Origin: Frigidibacter sp037095735
GTDB lineage: Bacteria; Pseudomonadota; Alphaproteobacteria; Rhodobacterales; Rhodobacteraceae
Direction of reading: 5' to 3'
NCBI RefSeq assembly: GCF_037095735.1
Contig: NZ_JBAWKD010000002.1
Location: 1-64,000 of the forward strand
DNA: 64,000 nucleotides
Shown one piece after another: positions 47,313 to 55,356 of the stretch. Position numbers and translations under genes: made by a program. How positions within the stretch are numbered: position 1 is the stretch's first letter; each line of letters opens with the position of its first letter. The notes under the pieces are model-generated. The model had not been told where the DNA came from. It did not search any database and was given only the letters and a program-made list of their open reading frames with translations.

Positions 47313-49299
47313 TCAGTGCATCCCGCAGGCGCTCGGCTTTCGAGCGCAGTTTCTGTGTCTGCGCCGGTGCCGCGGCAACCGCCGGCACTGCCGCATCGAA
47401 GAGATCGCCCTGCGCCTCCGCCGGCGCACCGCCGCGAAGCTGCTCGAGTTCGTCCCACTGGGCGTCGGTCATCGATGCCCAGCCCTTCCGACGGGCCGCG
47501 GCCTCGGAATAGTTCATCGTGTCGAGACCCTCGTTGCGGCGCGACGGCTCGACGAGCTTCCACTGCGCCACCGTGACGCCGGCGCTGTTGCGTCCCAGGA
47601 CCCGGACCTCTGAGGTCACCTGGCGGAAGTACTCGTCCCCGAGCCCGCGCGCGAAGCTGACATAGCCGCGCGCCGCGGGATCCTCCTTGGCCACGAGCGA
47701 GTAGAAGTCGACCTTCAGCTGGCTGACGTTGAGCATGAATGCCCGGCGCTGCGCCCGCTTGGCCTTCCCGTCGTTCCGGCGCTCGAACTGCATCGGCGTC
47801 AGGATCGGCCCGGTCTGGCTTCGTGCGCCCTTCACGATGATCACCCGCGACCACGGGTGACGCTTGGCCCAAAGCCAGACGTCGTCGGTATAGGTGCCGC
47901 CGTCAATCGCCAGCATGTCCAGCGCGAACACCATCCCGAGCTGCGTGCGCCAGGTCTGCTTCAGCACCGCGTCCAAAGCCTCGCGGCCCTCGTCGCTGCT
48001 GATGTGATACGGGATCACCCTGTAATCCACGGCCCAGCGACGACGATTGCGCCCATAGGCGACCACCTGAACCTCGATCCGGTCGTCCTGGCAGTCGACA
48101 CCCGCCGCGAGGACGAAGCCCGCCGATGGCAGCACACCGCGCGGCAGGATCCCGGCATCCGGATCGGCGTTCTCCGCCCGGTTCCTGAGCCCTTCCCAAT
48201 CCGGCGCATCGCTCGCGATCGCGAAGGGCAGGCCCAGCACGTCGTTCCAGAACACTTGCTCGGTCCGCGCCTCGACCTCCTTGCGGATCGCGTCTTCTGT
48301 CGCACCGGACACCTCGAGCCGCGTCCAGCCCATCACCTGCGCGTATTCGACAGCGATCGAGGCCCAATCCCGCTGCGGCGCATAGGCGCGCCAGAGGTGG
48401 AAGCCCGAATGATCGCCACGCGGGTTTTGCGCGACCCACTCGCCCCGTCTGACGATCCGCTCCTTGTCCCCGTGCTCGATCGCGCTGCCGCAGGCCTCGC
48501 AGGTGAAGTGCGCCGCGGCGAGCCGCTCGGGATCGAGGCTCGCCACGAAGTTTTCCCAGGTCAGCGGCGCCCGGTTGGCGCAATGTGGACAAGGCACATG
48601 AAAGAGCCGCTGGTCGCTCCGATCATAGGCTTGCGTGATCCGACAGGTCCCGCGCAGCAACGCCGTCGACACCCGCAGGATCTTGGCATCCTCGAAGCCG
48701 GCCGCCCGGCTCAGCGCCAGCGCCTCGGGATCGCCCTTGTCGGTCGCCTCGTACTTCGAGACGTCGTCCATGATCACCAAGCGCCGCGTGGTCCCGGTGA
48801 GATCGGCCGGCGAGCCCGCCGAGGCCACCTTCAGCGAGCCGTTCCGGTTCAGGGTCTCCTGGTTGAACTTCGCATCCTTGTTCTCACCCCGGCCCTCGCC
48901 GAAGATCGCGCGCAGGCCGGGCGCCTGCCGGCGCATCGGCAGCCACTTGTTGTCGACCCACTCAGTCGCGGCCGAGGTCGTCGGGTGGACCACGAGGCTG
49001 TCGAGCGGCGTGTACTCGTGCCAGGCACCCAGCGTGGGCTGGATGATCGACACCGTCTTGCCCCACTGCGCCGAGCCGCGGATCGTCACCTCGCGGCAGG
49101 GATGCTCGGGCGAGAGTACCTCGTGGATCTCCCGCAGGAACGGGAAGCGATCAATGCGGAACGGGCCCGGCATCGGGCTGCGGGCATCGAACTCGATATT
49201 GTCCTCGCACCACCGGGTGATGTCCGGCGGCGGCGGCGGGCGCATCGCCGCGGCGGCCGCGCGGGCGACGATCTGCTCGGCCGAGCCTAGGAAACCCAT
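47305..49299 (-). CDS. Terminase large subunit (gpA-like)
   Basis: The 664-residue enzyme packages DNA. It starts MGFLGSAEQIVARAAAAAMR and has DITRWCEDNI, the ATPase motif RGSAQWGKT near residue 75, VIMDDVSKYE (Walker B) near 175, and CPHCANRAPLTW with a partner CXXC (zinc-binding pairs). The nuclease domain holds ASGVDCQDD-type (AAGVDCQDDRIEVQVV) and DGGTYTDDVW. This is the GpA family, which cuts at cos sites. Four-residue-level overlaps with gpW and the small subunit gene are seen. Confidence 0.93.
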   Translation of the reverse strand: MGFLGSAEQIVARAAAAAMRPPPPPDITRWCEDNIEFDARSPMPGPFRIDRFPFLREIHEVLSPEHPCREVTIRGSAQWGKTVSIIQPTLGAWHEYTPLDSLVVHPTTSAATEWVDNKWLPMRRQAPGLRAIFGEGRGENKDAKFNQETLNRNGSLKVASAGSPADLTGTTRRLVIMDDVSKYEATDKGDPEALALSRAAGFEDAKILRVSTALLRGTCRITQAYDRSDQRLFHVPCPHCANRAPLTWENFVASLDPERLAAAHFTCEACGSAIEHGDKERIVRRGEWVAQNPRGDHSGFHLWRAYAPQRDWASIAVEYAQVMGWTRLEVSGATEDAIRKEVEARTEQVFWNDVLGLPFAIASDAPDWEGLRNRAENADPDAGILPRGVLPSAGFVLAAGVDCQDDRIEVQVVAYGRNRRRWAVDYRVIPYHISSDEGREALDAVLKQTWRTQLGMVFALDMLAIDGGTYTDDVWLWAKRHPWSRVIIVKGARSQTGPILTPMQFERRNDGKAKRAQRRAFMLNVSQLKVDFYSLVAKEDPAARGYVSFARGLGDEYFRQVTSEVRVLGRNSAGVTVAQWKLVEPSRRNEGLDTMNYSEAAARRKGWASMTDAQWDELEQLRGGAPAEAQGDLFDAAVPAVAAAPAQTQKLRSKAERLRDALNG

Positions 49300-49934
49300 C
49301 AGATATCCGCCTCGACCTCGGCCGGCACCATCGCCGCCTCGACCGCGTGGGCATCGAGCGCGGTCGCGCGCTTCGATCGATGCTCGCGCCAGGTCTCGAC
49401 GAGGATCTGGCGGGCCGTCTTGAAGTCCACACCGAGCCGGTCCGCAATCCGCCGCGCGCCTTCCTTCAACACGGTCTCGAACTCGGCCAGCTCCTGCGCC
49501 AACACCTTCCCGATCTGGCGCTCCGCCTCGCTGGCGAGCAGGAAGAGCCCTTCGTCCTGCGCATTCTGCCGCCGCAGACGCCGCGCTTCCTCTTCGGCCT
49601 TCTGGGTCCGCGCGATCTCGTAGCGGTCGCTCTCGAGCGGCACGGCTGGCGGCGACGCCTCGACCGGCGCCTGCGGCGCAGCAATCTGCGGCCCGGTCGG
49701 CAGCTCACCCTGCCGGATGCCTGCGAGGGCGCGCCTGGTCGCGGCACCGTTCCCGAGCATCTGACCGCGGTCGAGCCGGCGGCCGAGAGCATCGGCGCAG
49801 CGCCCGAGATCGAAGACCCGGTGGCGGCCCGCGCCGCTGTAGCAGCCGTCGAGTTTGCCGCTGGACACGAGCTGGCTGATCCGGGCTGGCGTCAGGCTCA
49901 GCTCCTTCGCAAGGCCGGTCGCGTTCAGCTGCAT
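49299..49934 (-). CDS. Terminase small subunit (Nu1-like)
   Basis: The 211-residue protein starts with a winged helix region (MQLNATGLAKELSLTPARIS, LVSSGKLDGCY) as in Nu1-type proteins that bind the cos site. A long charged helix follows (RTQKAEEEARRLRRQNAQDE) and a C-terminal helix that should bind the large subunit. It is the first gene of the late operon. Upstream is the candidate cos region. Confidence 0.82.
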   Translation of the reverse strand: MQLNATGLAKELSLTPARISQLVSSGKLDGCYSGAGRHRVFDLGRCADALGRRLDRGQMLGNGAATRRALAGIRQGELPTGPQIAAPQAPVEASPPAVPLESDRYEIARTQKAEEEARRLRRQNAQDEGLFLLASEAERQIGKVLAQELAEFETVLKEGARRIADRLGVDFKTARQILVETWREHRSKRATALDAHAVEAAMVPAEVEADI

Positions 49935-50335
49935 GTCGTGCTTGAGCCCCTCCGTGCGAGACCTCCCTTAAGTTTAGGCTTTCCAGTTAGTTAAGCGGCG
50001 CAAAATGCATGCGCTTCGCCGCCCCGTATACGGCCCGATGCCCGGAAGGACCCGGAAAGCGGGGGGGTGCGGCGCCCCGACCGGTCCGATCCGGGGTCCG
50101 GAGGGGGTCGGCGGGCCTTCCGAGGGGGTCCGACCACCCCTCGGAAGGGGGTGACCGGGGTGTGGCGGCCCCGATCCGGCCGATGCCGGGCAGGTCGAGG
50201 GAAATGCGCGGCATGACAGAGGGCCAGAAAGCACGGCGCCCGCTCGATCTGGGGGATCGGCGGGCGCATGTGTAGATGATGGAGATAGAGATGCCTTGGA
50301 CGGACTTAAGCGTCAAGCCCCTTTCGTAAGCCGAC
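49935..50335. other. Candidate cos / packaging region
   Basis: The 401 bases upstream of the terminase genes hold no gene. They are very G-rich with repeated GAGGGGGTC-like words and several inverted repeats, including the 12-bp one at 50116-50148. In cos phages of this layout the cohesive-end site and small-terminase binding sites lie here. The late promoter may be here too. The exact nick positions cannot be read. Confidence 0.5.
50116..50148. repeat. 12-bp perfect inverted repeat in the cos region
   Basis: CCTTCCGAGGGG (50116-50127) and CCCCTCGGAAGG (50137-50148) are exact reverse complements around a 9-base loop. It may be a bidirectional terminator between early and late operons or a terminase-binding element. 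Confidence 0.6.
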
Positions 50336-51067
50336 TTACATCCGGCTTAAGATCGCGGCCAACGCAACGCGCAGCGCGTCGCGGTGGTCGCGCTTCTCCG
50401 CCCAGCCATGAGCCCGCAGCACCTGGCTCAGGCTGTGATCCCCGAGGCAAACCATGTCCACCAGGTCACGGCAGCGGATGGTGCGAGCACCTGCGCCGCC
50501 CCTCTTGGAGGGCCGGACGCGGCGCACCTCCATCGCGAACCCGTCACCAATCCGCTTCCGTATCCCCTCCAGCTCCAGCCCATCCTGGATGAAGGTGTCC
50601 ATGAACGAACCGCCCCCGCTCGCCCCCCTGCGTCCCTCCATCGAGGCGCACTTGATCCCGGCTCCACCCCGCTTCTCGACCAGTGCTCGATAGTGACGCG
50701 CGACCGAGATCTGCCCTGGTGTGAACGGCGGCACGAATGGTTGCTCGATCACCTCGCCCTTGGCCGTGGCATACGACAGCCGATCCGCGCGGTGCCGACG
50801 GCGGGCGGCTTCCTCCATCGCATCGAACACGTCGGCCACCGTAAGCGTTCGGCGCGGCGCCGGTTCCCGCGGTTCCCAATGCCCGGCGCGAACCGCCGTC
50901 CCACCGACAATCGCACGCTGCATTCCGACGACAAAGCCTGTGGTGCGCGCCGGGGCGAGCGGCACAGGCCCGACGTCATCCGGCACCGCCGCGCGCTCGA
51001 GCACGTCCTGGACGCGCCGAGCTTCTTCCTGGAGGCGCCCGGCGCCAGACCCAAAACCTTTTGCCAT
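50336..51067 (-). CDS. Phage protein with possible regulatory role
   Basis: The 243-residue protein starts MAKGFGSGAGRLQEEARRVQ. The centre has LTVADVFDAMEEAARRRHRA and FTPGQISVARHYRALVEKRG; the end has TIRCRDLVDMVCLGDHSLSQ and VLRAHGWAEK, which reads as a helix-turn-helix-like region. It is the last gene of the early operon and borders the cos region, a place often held by late-gene regulators. Family not recognised; that role is inference. Confidence 0.65.
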   Translation of the reverse strand: MAKGFGSGAGRLQEEARRVQDVLERAAVPDDVGPVPLAPARTTGFVVGMQRAIVGGTAVRAGHWEPREPAPRRTLTVADVFDAMEEAARRRHRADRLSYATAKGEVIEQPFVPPFTPGQISVARHYRALVEKRGGAGIKCASMEGRRGASGGGSFMDTFIQDGLELEGIRKRIGDGFAMEVRRVRPSKRGGAGARTIRCRDLVDMVCLGDHSLSQVLRAHGWAEKRDHRDALRVALAAILSRM

Positions 51068-51069
51068 GA

Positions 51070-51666
51070 TCACGCTGCACTGCCCTCTCGTTTCTTGTTG
51101 CCGCCCTCGACGATCTCGAGCGCGACGGCCTCGTCCCGTCGGTGGGCTTCGAGCCAAGCCGTTTCCTCGGCCGAGGGCTGGACCCGCTCGCTGATCAGCT
51201 GGATCCGCCGGTTGTTCTGCTCGGACCGCTCGGCGATCCCGCGCTTGTCGATCGGCCCAGGCGGGACGCCGCGATGGATGAGGAACCGGTAGAGCTCTAC
51301 CAGCGTCCCATCGGCCGCGGCCTTGGGCCCCTCGATCGACGCGAGCCAGCTGTTGAAGATCCGGGACTCGCGCGCCGGCGGCGCCTGCAGGCTTGCCGCC
51401 ATCTGCCGCACCAGCACCTCCGCCGGCCAATAGCCGTCGCGGCTGGCCCCGATCAGCACCTCGGCAAGCGTCATCAGGTTCTCGGCCAGCATGTACGCGA
51501 GCCCCTCGACCAGCCGCTTCTTCGTGGCCTCATGGACGTCGGCAGTCACCTTGCGCGGCCGCTGCAGCCCCGCCTGGTCCAGCCGCTCGATCAGCAGCGC
51601 GCGCACCGCCGCCCGGCCCGTCATGGGCTCGACCGCCACCGTCCCTTCTTCCTGCTTCTCAGCCAT
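51070..51666 (-). CDS. Early phage protein, unknown
   Basis: The 198-residue protein is helical (MTGRAAVRALLIERLDQAGL, LVEGLAYMLAENLMTLAEVL) with a C-terminal charged part (SERVQPSAEETAWLEAHRRD). No family is recognised. It is separated from the replication genes by a 195-base gap containing a strong palindrome, so it may have its own promoter. Confidence 0.6.
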   Translation of the reverse strand: MAEKQEEGTVAVEPMTGRAAVRALLIERLDQAGLQRPRKVTADVHEATKKRLVEGLAYMLAENLMTLAEVLIGASRDGYWPAEVLVRQMAASLQAPPARESRIFNSWLASIEGPKAAADGTLVELYRFLIHRGVPPGPIDKRGIAERSEQNNRRIQLISERVQPSAEETAWLEAHRRDEAVALEIVEGGNKKREGSAA

Positions 51667-51811
51667 CCGTCCTCTCCGCTTGCGCCCACGGCGGGCGTGA
51701 AGATGTTTCTTGTTCTTTCCGGTTTGGGTGTTGTCCTGTCCTGTAGGGCAATGACACCGAAACCCCCGAAAAATGGGCGCCTGCTGCGCCTCGTCTGACT
51801 GTCAGCGTGCT

Positions 51812-51832
51812 GTCATCTGACTGTCAGATGAC
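51812..51832. promoter_or_regulatory. 21-bp perfect palindrome with flanking half-sites
   Basis: GTCATCTGAC is followed by a central T and its exact reverse complement. Additional CTGACTGTCAG and GACTGTCAGG words flank it at 51793-51804 and 51829-51839. The gap between the early genes is where an operator would sit. Which protein binds is unknown. Confidence 0.6.
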
Positions 51833-51861
51833 TGTCAGGCTGACACCTCCTGACACCTGCT

Positions 51862-52512
51862 TCACGAGCCACCAGCCTCACCGATCCGGCCCACGACCTT
51901 CGGCAGCGCGCCGAGGACGTCGAGCGCTGTCGCCACGTTGTCCGTCGTGCAGAAGCTCTTGTTCCGCGTGAGATAGTCAGCGATCTGCGTGACCAGGTAG
52001 TCGTTCTCGGCCAGCTTCTTGCGGTGCAGCTCGGCGAGCTTCTTCCGGATCCTGGTCTTCAGCTGGTAGCGGCTGCTCTCGGCTCGCGCGTCGTCGCGAC
52101 CGCGCTTGCGCTTGAACATGTCGAACGCGATCTCGGCGACCATGCGGTGCCCAAGGCGCGGTCCGTCGCGGCGAGCGTCCGCGTCCTCGATTTCGACGGG
52201 CATCCAGCCGTAGAGCGCGCCTTCCCTTGCCCGGCGCCAAGCGGCGACGTCGGTGCCGTAGCGTGCGAGCTGCGCGAGTTGGACGTCATCATCTGGCAGC
52301 GTGCCGGCCGGGTCCTGCTTGAAGCTCTCGGACCAGAGCAGCATTGCGGTGAACCCGTCGCCGCGGCGGTCGTCTGCGCAGACATGGGCCGCAAAGCGCG
52401 AGGACAGCAGGCGGTTGATGTAGAGAGGAATCCAGTCGTGGTTCGAGAGCGTGTCGCCGAACCGCATCGGATAGACCCAAAGCTCGAAGTCGTCCCTGCT
52501 GCCTTCCATCAC
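51862..52512 (-). CDS. DUF1376-type replication-associated protein
   Basis: The 216-residue protein has the DUF1376 pattern near its N-terminus (LWVYPMRFGDTLSNHDWIPL, AMLLWSESFKQDPAGTLPDD, DDVQLAQLARYGTDVAAWRR). Such domains occur in phage replication proteins that load or recruit the host helicase. The second half is basic and helical (RIRKKLAELHRKKLAENDYL). It is the downstream partner of the GapR-fusion gene (four-base overlap). Confidence 0.7.
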   Translation of the reverse strand: MMEGSRDDFELWVYPMRFGDTLSNHDWIPLYINRLLSSRFAAHVCADDRRGDGFTAMLLWSESFKQDPAGTLPDDDVQLAQLARYGTDVAAWRRAREGALYGWMPVEIEDADARRDGPRLGHRMVAEIAFDMFKRKRGRDDARAESSRYQLKTRIRKKLAELHRKKLAENDYLVTQIADYLTRNKSFCTTDNVATALDVLGALPKVVGRIGEAGGS

Positions 52513-53117
52513 GACATCCCCAGTGCGGCTTTGTAGAGCTCGAGGATCGCCTCTTCCTCGTCGATGTCGTTCTGGTCGCGCTTCCGCAGGGCGATGATCT
52601 TCTTGATGATCTTGGTGTCGTAGCCGCGGGCCTTGGCCTCGCCCATGACATCCTTCTGCTGCTCGGCAATGTCCTTCTTCTCGACCTCGAGCTGCTCGTA
52701 CTGCGCGATGAACTGGCGCAGTTCGTCGGCCGTGCCCTGGAAGATCACGTTACTCACGTTGCGGTCCTCCTCGGTCTGCTTGACGGGGATCCGGCCGGCG
52801 CAGAGGAGCGAAGTGGTCTCGTCCTCGGGCGGCAGCTCGGAAGAAGGGAAAGCCGGAGAGTCGGCGCCGCCGAGCGGCGACTGCCCCCAGACCTCGCGCT
52901 TGCCCTGCTCGTTGGCGGGGCCGACGACGCGCTCGCGCTCGAGGCGCTCGACCAGGGCCGCGGCCTTGTTGTAGCCGATCCCGAACTCCTTCTGGAGCAT
53001 CCGCGTGCTGCAGCGATCCTCGCTGATCACGAGATAGGCCGCCTTGCGGTAAAGCTCCTCGGCCTCGGCGAAGGCGGCGGCCTTCGGGCTAAGCTGCTGC
53101 GTGGTCGCTGTCGTCAT
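52509..53117 (-). CDS. FtsK-gamma/GapR (DUF2312) fusion protein
   Basis: The 202-residue protein has two recognisable parts. Residues about 15-75 match the FtsK gamma domain, a winged helix that reads oriented KOPS/FRS-type sequences: LYRKAAYLVISEDRCSTRML, QKEFGIGYNKAAALVERLER. Residues about 125-200 match DUF2312/GapR, which clamps overtwisted DNA ahead of replication forks in alphaproteobacteria: TADELRQFIAQYEQLEVEKK, IIALRKRDQND, EEEAILELYKAALGM. A polar linker with SPAFPSSELPPEDETTS joins them. It lies between DnaA-like and DUF1376 genes, so it probably acts at the phage replication origin. Confidence 0.85.
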   Translation of the reverse strand: MTTATTQQLSPKAAAFAEAEELYRKAAYLVISEDRCSTRMLQKEFGIGYNKAAALVERLERERVVGPANEQGKREVWGQSPLGGADSPAFPSSELPPEDETTSLLCAGRIPVKQTEEDRNVSNVIFQGTADELRQFIAQYEQLEVEKKDIAEQQKDVMGEAKARGYDTKIIKKIIALRKRDQNDIDEEEAILELYKAALGMS

Positions 53118-53454
53118 CCTGCCCCTGCCCTCTCTGCGCGCGCTCTCTGCGGAGCGTTTCCATGTCGAGGCCGCAGCGCGCGACCTCGGCCCTGATGCCG
53201 TTGCTGACCGTGGTGTGGTCGCGGTTCATCGCTTTCGCGATGCAGGCCGGCGAGTAGCCGAGCTGCCAGGCGCGGAACATCGCCCGCTGCCGCACGGCGA
53301 GCACGGCATGATCGCGCCGGGATCCCATCAACCAATCGAGCGGAATGCCCGTCTCGGCGACGAAGGCGTCGAGCACCATCCGCACGCCCAGCTCGGGCAC
53401 CGCTGCGATCAGCGCGGCCCGGTCGTCTTCGGTGAAGATGCCCGGGGCTGTCAT
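53089..53454 (-). CDS. DnaA domain IV-like protein
   Basis: The 121-residue protein carries the DNA-binding signature of DnaA domain IV: RRDHAVLAVRQRAMFRAWQL, then IAKAMNRDHTTVSNGI near residues 70-88, where RDHTTV is the invariant core that reads DnaA boxes. The ATPase domains are absent. A protein with only this domain could recognise DnaA boxes without opening DNA, acting as origin-recognition factor or competitor. It overlaps the next gene by 29 bases. Confidence 0.82.
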   Translation of the reverse strand: MTAPGIFTEDDRAALIAAVPELGVRMVLDAFVAETGIPLDWLMGSRRDHAVLAVRQRAMFRAWQLGYSPACIAKAMNRDHTTVSNGIRAEVARCGLDMETLRRERAQRGQGQDDDSDHAAA

Positions 53455-53660
53455 GACGCTGCCCCGCGATGGAGGCCCAGCTCGCGCATGCGACGCGAGA
53501 TCCTCGCCAACTCGGCCGCCATCTGGGGCGGAACCGGCCCGTGGGCGAATGGGCGCGCCGGGCCGCCGGGCACCTCGCGATTGCGCAGGGCGAAGAACAT
53601 CACGCCCGCGGTCTGGCTGAGTTCGAGGTCGAGAGGGCCGACGCGAAACCGTTCCTTCAT
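53451..53660 (-). CDS. Small early protein, unknown
   Basis: The 69-residue protein (start MKERFRVGPLDLELSQTAGV) has a beta start and helical end (PPQMAAELARISRRMREL). The start overlaps the stop of the GcrA-like gene. No family is recognised. Confidence 0.55.
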   Translation of the reverse strand: MKERFRVGPLDLELSQTAGVMFFALRNREVPGGPARPFAHGPVPPQMAAELARISRRMRELGLHRGAAS

Positions 53661-53887
53661 GCCGCCACCTTTCGACGCTTCCACCAGCCCGCGGGCATGC
53701 CGCCGTCCCGGTTCTCGGGCTTCAGGCAGTGGCAGGGTCGCTCGTCATGTCGGATCCGGTGCAGTGCGCCGAGCACCGCGTTGCGGGACCGGCCGATGCG
53801 CTGCCCGATCTCTTGGCCGGTGAACCCAGCATCCCAGAGAGCCAACACGCCGAGAAGGTCCTCATCGGTCATGGGAAGCATCGGCAT
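53657..53887 (-). CDS. Short GcrA-like protein
   Basis: The 76-residue protein has LLGVLALWDAGFTGQEIGQR followed by IGRSRNAVLGALHRIR, which matches the DNA-binding N-terminus of GcrA. GcrA is the alphaproteobacterial regulator that acts with sigma70 at methylated GANTC sites. The C-terminal sigma-binding domain is missing. It may redirect or block GcrA-dependent host promoters. The ATG at 53887 overlaps the HD-domain gene stop. Confidence 0.72.
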   Translation of the reverse strand: MPMLPMTDEDLLGVLALWDAGFTGQEIGQRIGRSRNAVLGALHRIRHDERPCHCLKPENRDGGMPAGWWKRRKVAA

Positions 53888-54381
53888 CACAGCACCCTCC
53901 CGATCAGGCCGATCAGCAGGTCGGCGCAACCAAGTTGCCAGGACGCTTCCTCGAGCCGCTTCGCCGCAGCGATCCACTCCGCTTGCTGGAGAAGATGGGG
54001 CGCCACGTGACGGACATGCTCATACGCCGCCAGCCGGTCGGCGAACTGCAGCCAGGCACGATCCTCCGAGGACAGCAGCGGCGCCACGCATAGCTCGCGC
54101 AGCGCGGCAGCCTCGACCTCGGCATGGGCGGCGGCAACCTCGGGATGGGCATCCTTGAACGGACCCGGCAGATCCCCTGCGTAGGGTTCGCCGCAGTCGT
54201 GATGGGCGGCCGCTCGGATCAATTGCATCCCGGGGTTCGGGTGCATCGACAGCAGGATCTGCACGACGCGCCCATGATGTTCGGCCAGCGTCTCGCGGAT
54301 GTGCGCGAGATCGGGGTTCGCGTGCCACCTAGTGCAGTACCCGCCTCGCAGGATCTCTCGCAAGCGTTCGGCGTGGGTCAT
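53887..54381 (-). CDS. HD-domain phosphohydrolase
   Basis: The 164-residue protein has the HD-type metal ligands: His in AEHHGRV, HD in AAAHHDCGEPYAGDLP and Asp in WLQFADRLAAYEHV. The arrangement resembles YfbR-like 5'-deoxynucleotidases, which act on dNMPs. In a phage this would tune nucleotide pools. It starts at 54381 (MTHAERLREILRGGYCTRWH) in the tightly overlapping early operon. Confidence 0.78.
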   Translation of the reverse strand: MTHAERLREILRGGYCTRWHANPDLAHIRETLAEHHGRVVQILLSMHPNPGMQLIRAAAHHDCGEPYAGDLPGPFKDAHPEVAAAHAEVEAAALRELCVAPLLSSEDRAWLQFADRLAAYEHVRHVAPHLLQQAEWIAAAKRLEEASWQLGCADLLIGLIGRVL

Positions 54382-54677
54382 CGCGCACCCTCGAAGTTCA
54401 GGGCCGCGGGCTCGTTGCCGTGCGTCGCGTGGAAGCCGAGCGGGTCGAGATCTTCGTCAGTCCGCCTGATCTGATCGACCGCCTGCCGGAACGAGGCGCT
54501 GTTCTCGAGCTGCACGGACCGAAACCGATCCGACCAACCTTTCGTGACGACGACCGCGCGGACATGGGTCACAGGAAGGTCGAGCGCCCGTGCAGCGTCG
54601 GCGATCGTGCAGTTCCAGCCGATCGCGCGGCAATGCACCCAAAGGCGGAACGCGGTGGCCTCGCAACGAGCGTTCAT
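54378..54677 (-). CDS. Small HTH-like early protein
   Basis: The 99-residue protein starts MNARCEATAFRLWVHCRAIG and has a helix-turn-helix-like part (TIADAARALDLPVTHVRAVV). GGGGAGG precedes the ATG. Probably DNA-binding; no family is recognised. Confidence 0.6.
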   Translation of the reverse strand: MNARCEATAFRLWVHCRAIGWNCTIADAARALDLPVTHVRAVVVTKGWSDRFRSVQLENSASFRQAVDQIRRTDEDLDPLGFHATHGNEPAALNFEGAR

Positions 54678-54967
54678 TGGCGGGCCTCCCCGGAAAGCGC
54701 GCGCGAGCCGAAGCCCGCGCGCCAGTCCAACAGGGAGGCTCTCGGGGCCCGGTCGGCGCGCCACAACGAGGGTGCGCAGCTGCGCACCGACCGGCTGGCC
54801 GCTCGATTATCACCCCGCACGGCCAGTTGGGGAGCCGCAACGCGCGATGGCGTGCAGCAATAAAGGCCCCGGGCGGCAGACGCCGCGCCGGGGGAGTTGG
54901 CGCCGAGAGGCTGTCCGAGCAGGACATCGGCGCGATGCAAAAGCTTTTGCGCGGGGTTCGGCATCAC
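54674..54967 (-). CDS. Possible early protein
   Basis: A 97-codon frame fits exactly between its neighbours with four-base overlaps at both ends (GTGA and ATGA), which supports translation. The product (MMPNPAQKLLHRADVLLGQP) is arginine- and serine-rich, has no clear fold and could be an accidental frame. GTG 54967 or ATG 54964 may be the start. Confidence 0.4.
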   Translation of the reverse strand: MMPNPAQKLLHRADVLLGQPLGANSPGAASAARGLYCCTPSRVAAPQLAVRGDNRAASRSVRSCAPSLWRADRAPRASLLDWRAGFGSRALSGEARQ

Positions 54968-55356
54968 GCCTCCCCCATCATGTGCGCCAAGAACTCAGCG
55001 CCCCACAGGTCCGCCGCGATCAGCAGCGTGTCGCCCGAGGGCTTGTGCAGGCCCTCGAACCAGTATTTCGCGCACTGGTGCGTGACGCCGAAGGCGACGG
55101 CGGCCTCTTCGGCGCGGCGGAAGTGCTTGCGCACCCAGAGTGACCATCGCTCGGGCATCTGCGCCCTGATCGCGAAGGGGTCATAGCCCTCGATCAGCCC
55201 CGGCGCGCGGACGAAGCCGTGGGCGGCGCGGACGGCTGCGCGCCCCCGGCCCCGACCCGAAAGCAGATTTTGACGCGGATCGGGCCTGACGTCTTGCGCC
55301 GCGCCGGGCGAGGACGGGCGGAAGGCAGCAGCGGAGGTGCGAAGTGAACGGGTCAT
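54964..55356 (-). CDS. Early protein with helix-turn-helix-like end
   Basis: The 130-residue protein has a basic, disordered N-terminal half and a helical end: MPERWSLWVRKHFRRAEEAA, then AFGVTHQCAKYWFEGLHKPS and LLIAADLWGAEFLAHM. The end reads as a phage Cro-like or transcription-activator HTH. It is the second gene of the leftward early operon. Confidence 0.65.
   Translation of the reverse strand: MTRSLRTSAAAFRPSSPGAAQDVRPDPRQNLLSGRGRGRAAVRAAHGFVRAPGLIEGYDPFAIRAQMPERWSLWVRKHFRRAEEAAVAFGVTHQCAKYWFEGLHKPSGDTLLIAADLWGAEFLAHMMGEA

Noticed and set aside
47857..49290. 477-codon plus-strand frame opposite the large terminase
   Set aside because: Shadow of the terminase; no fold or motif, and against the operon direction.
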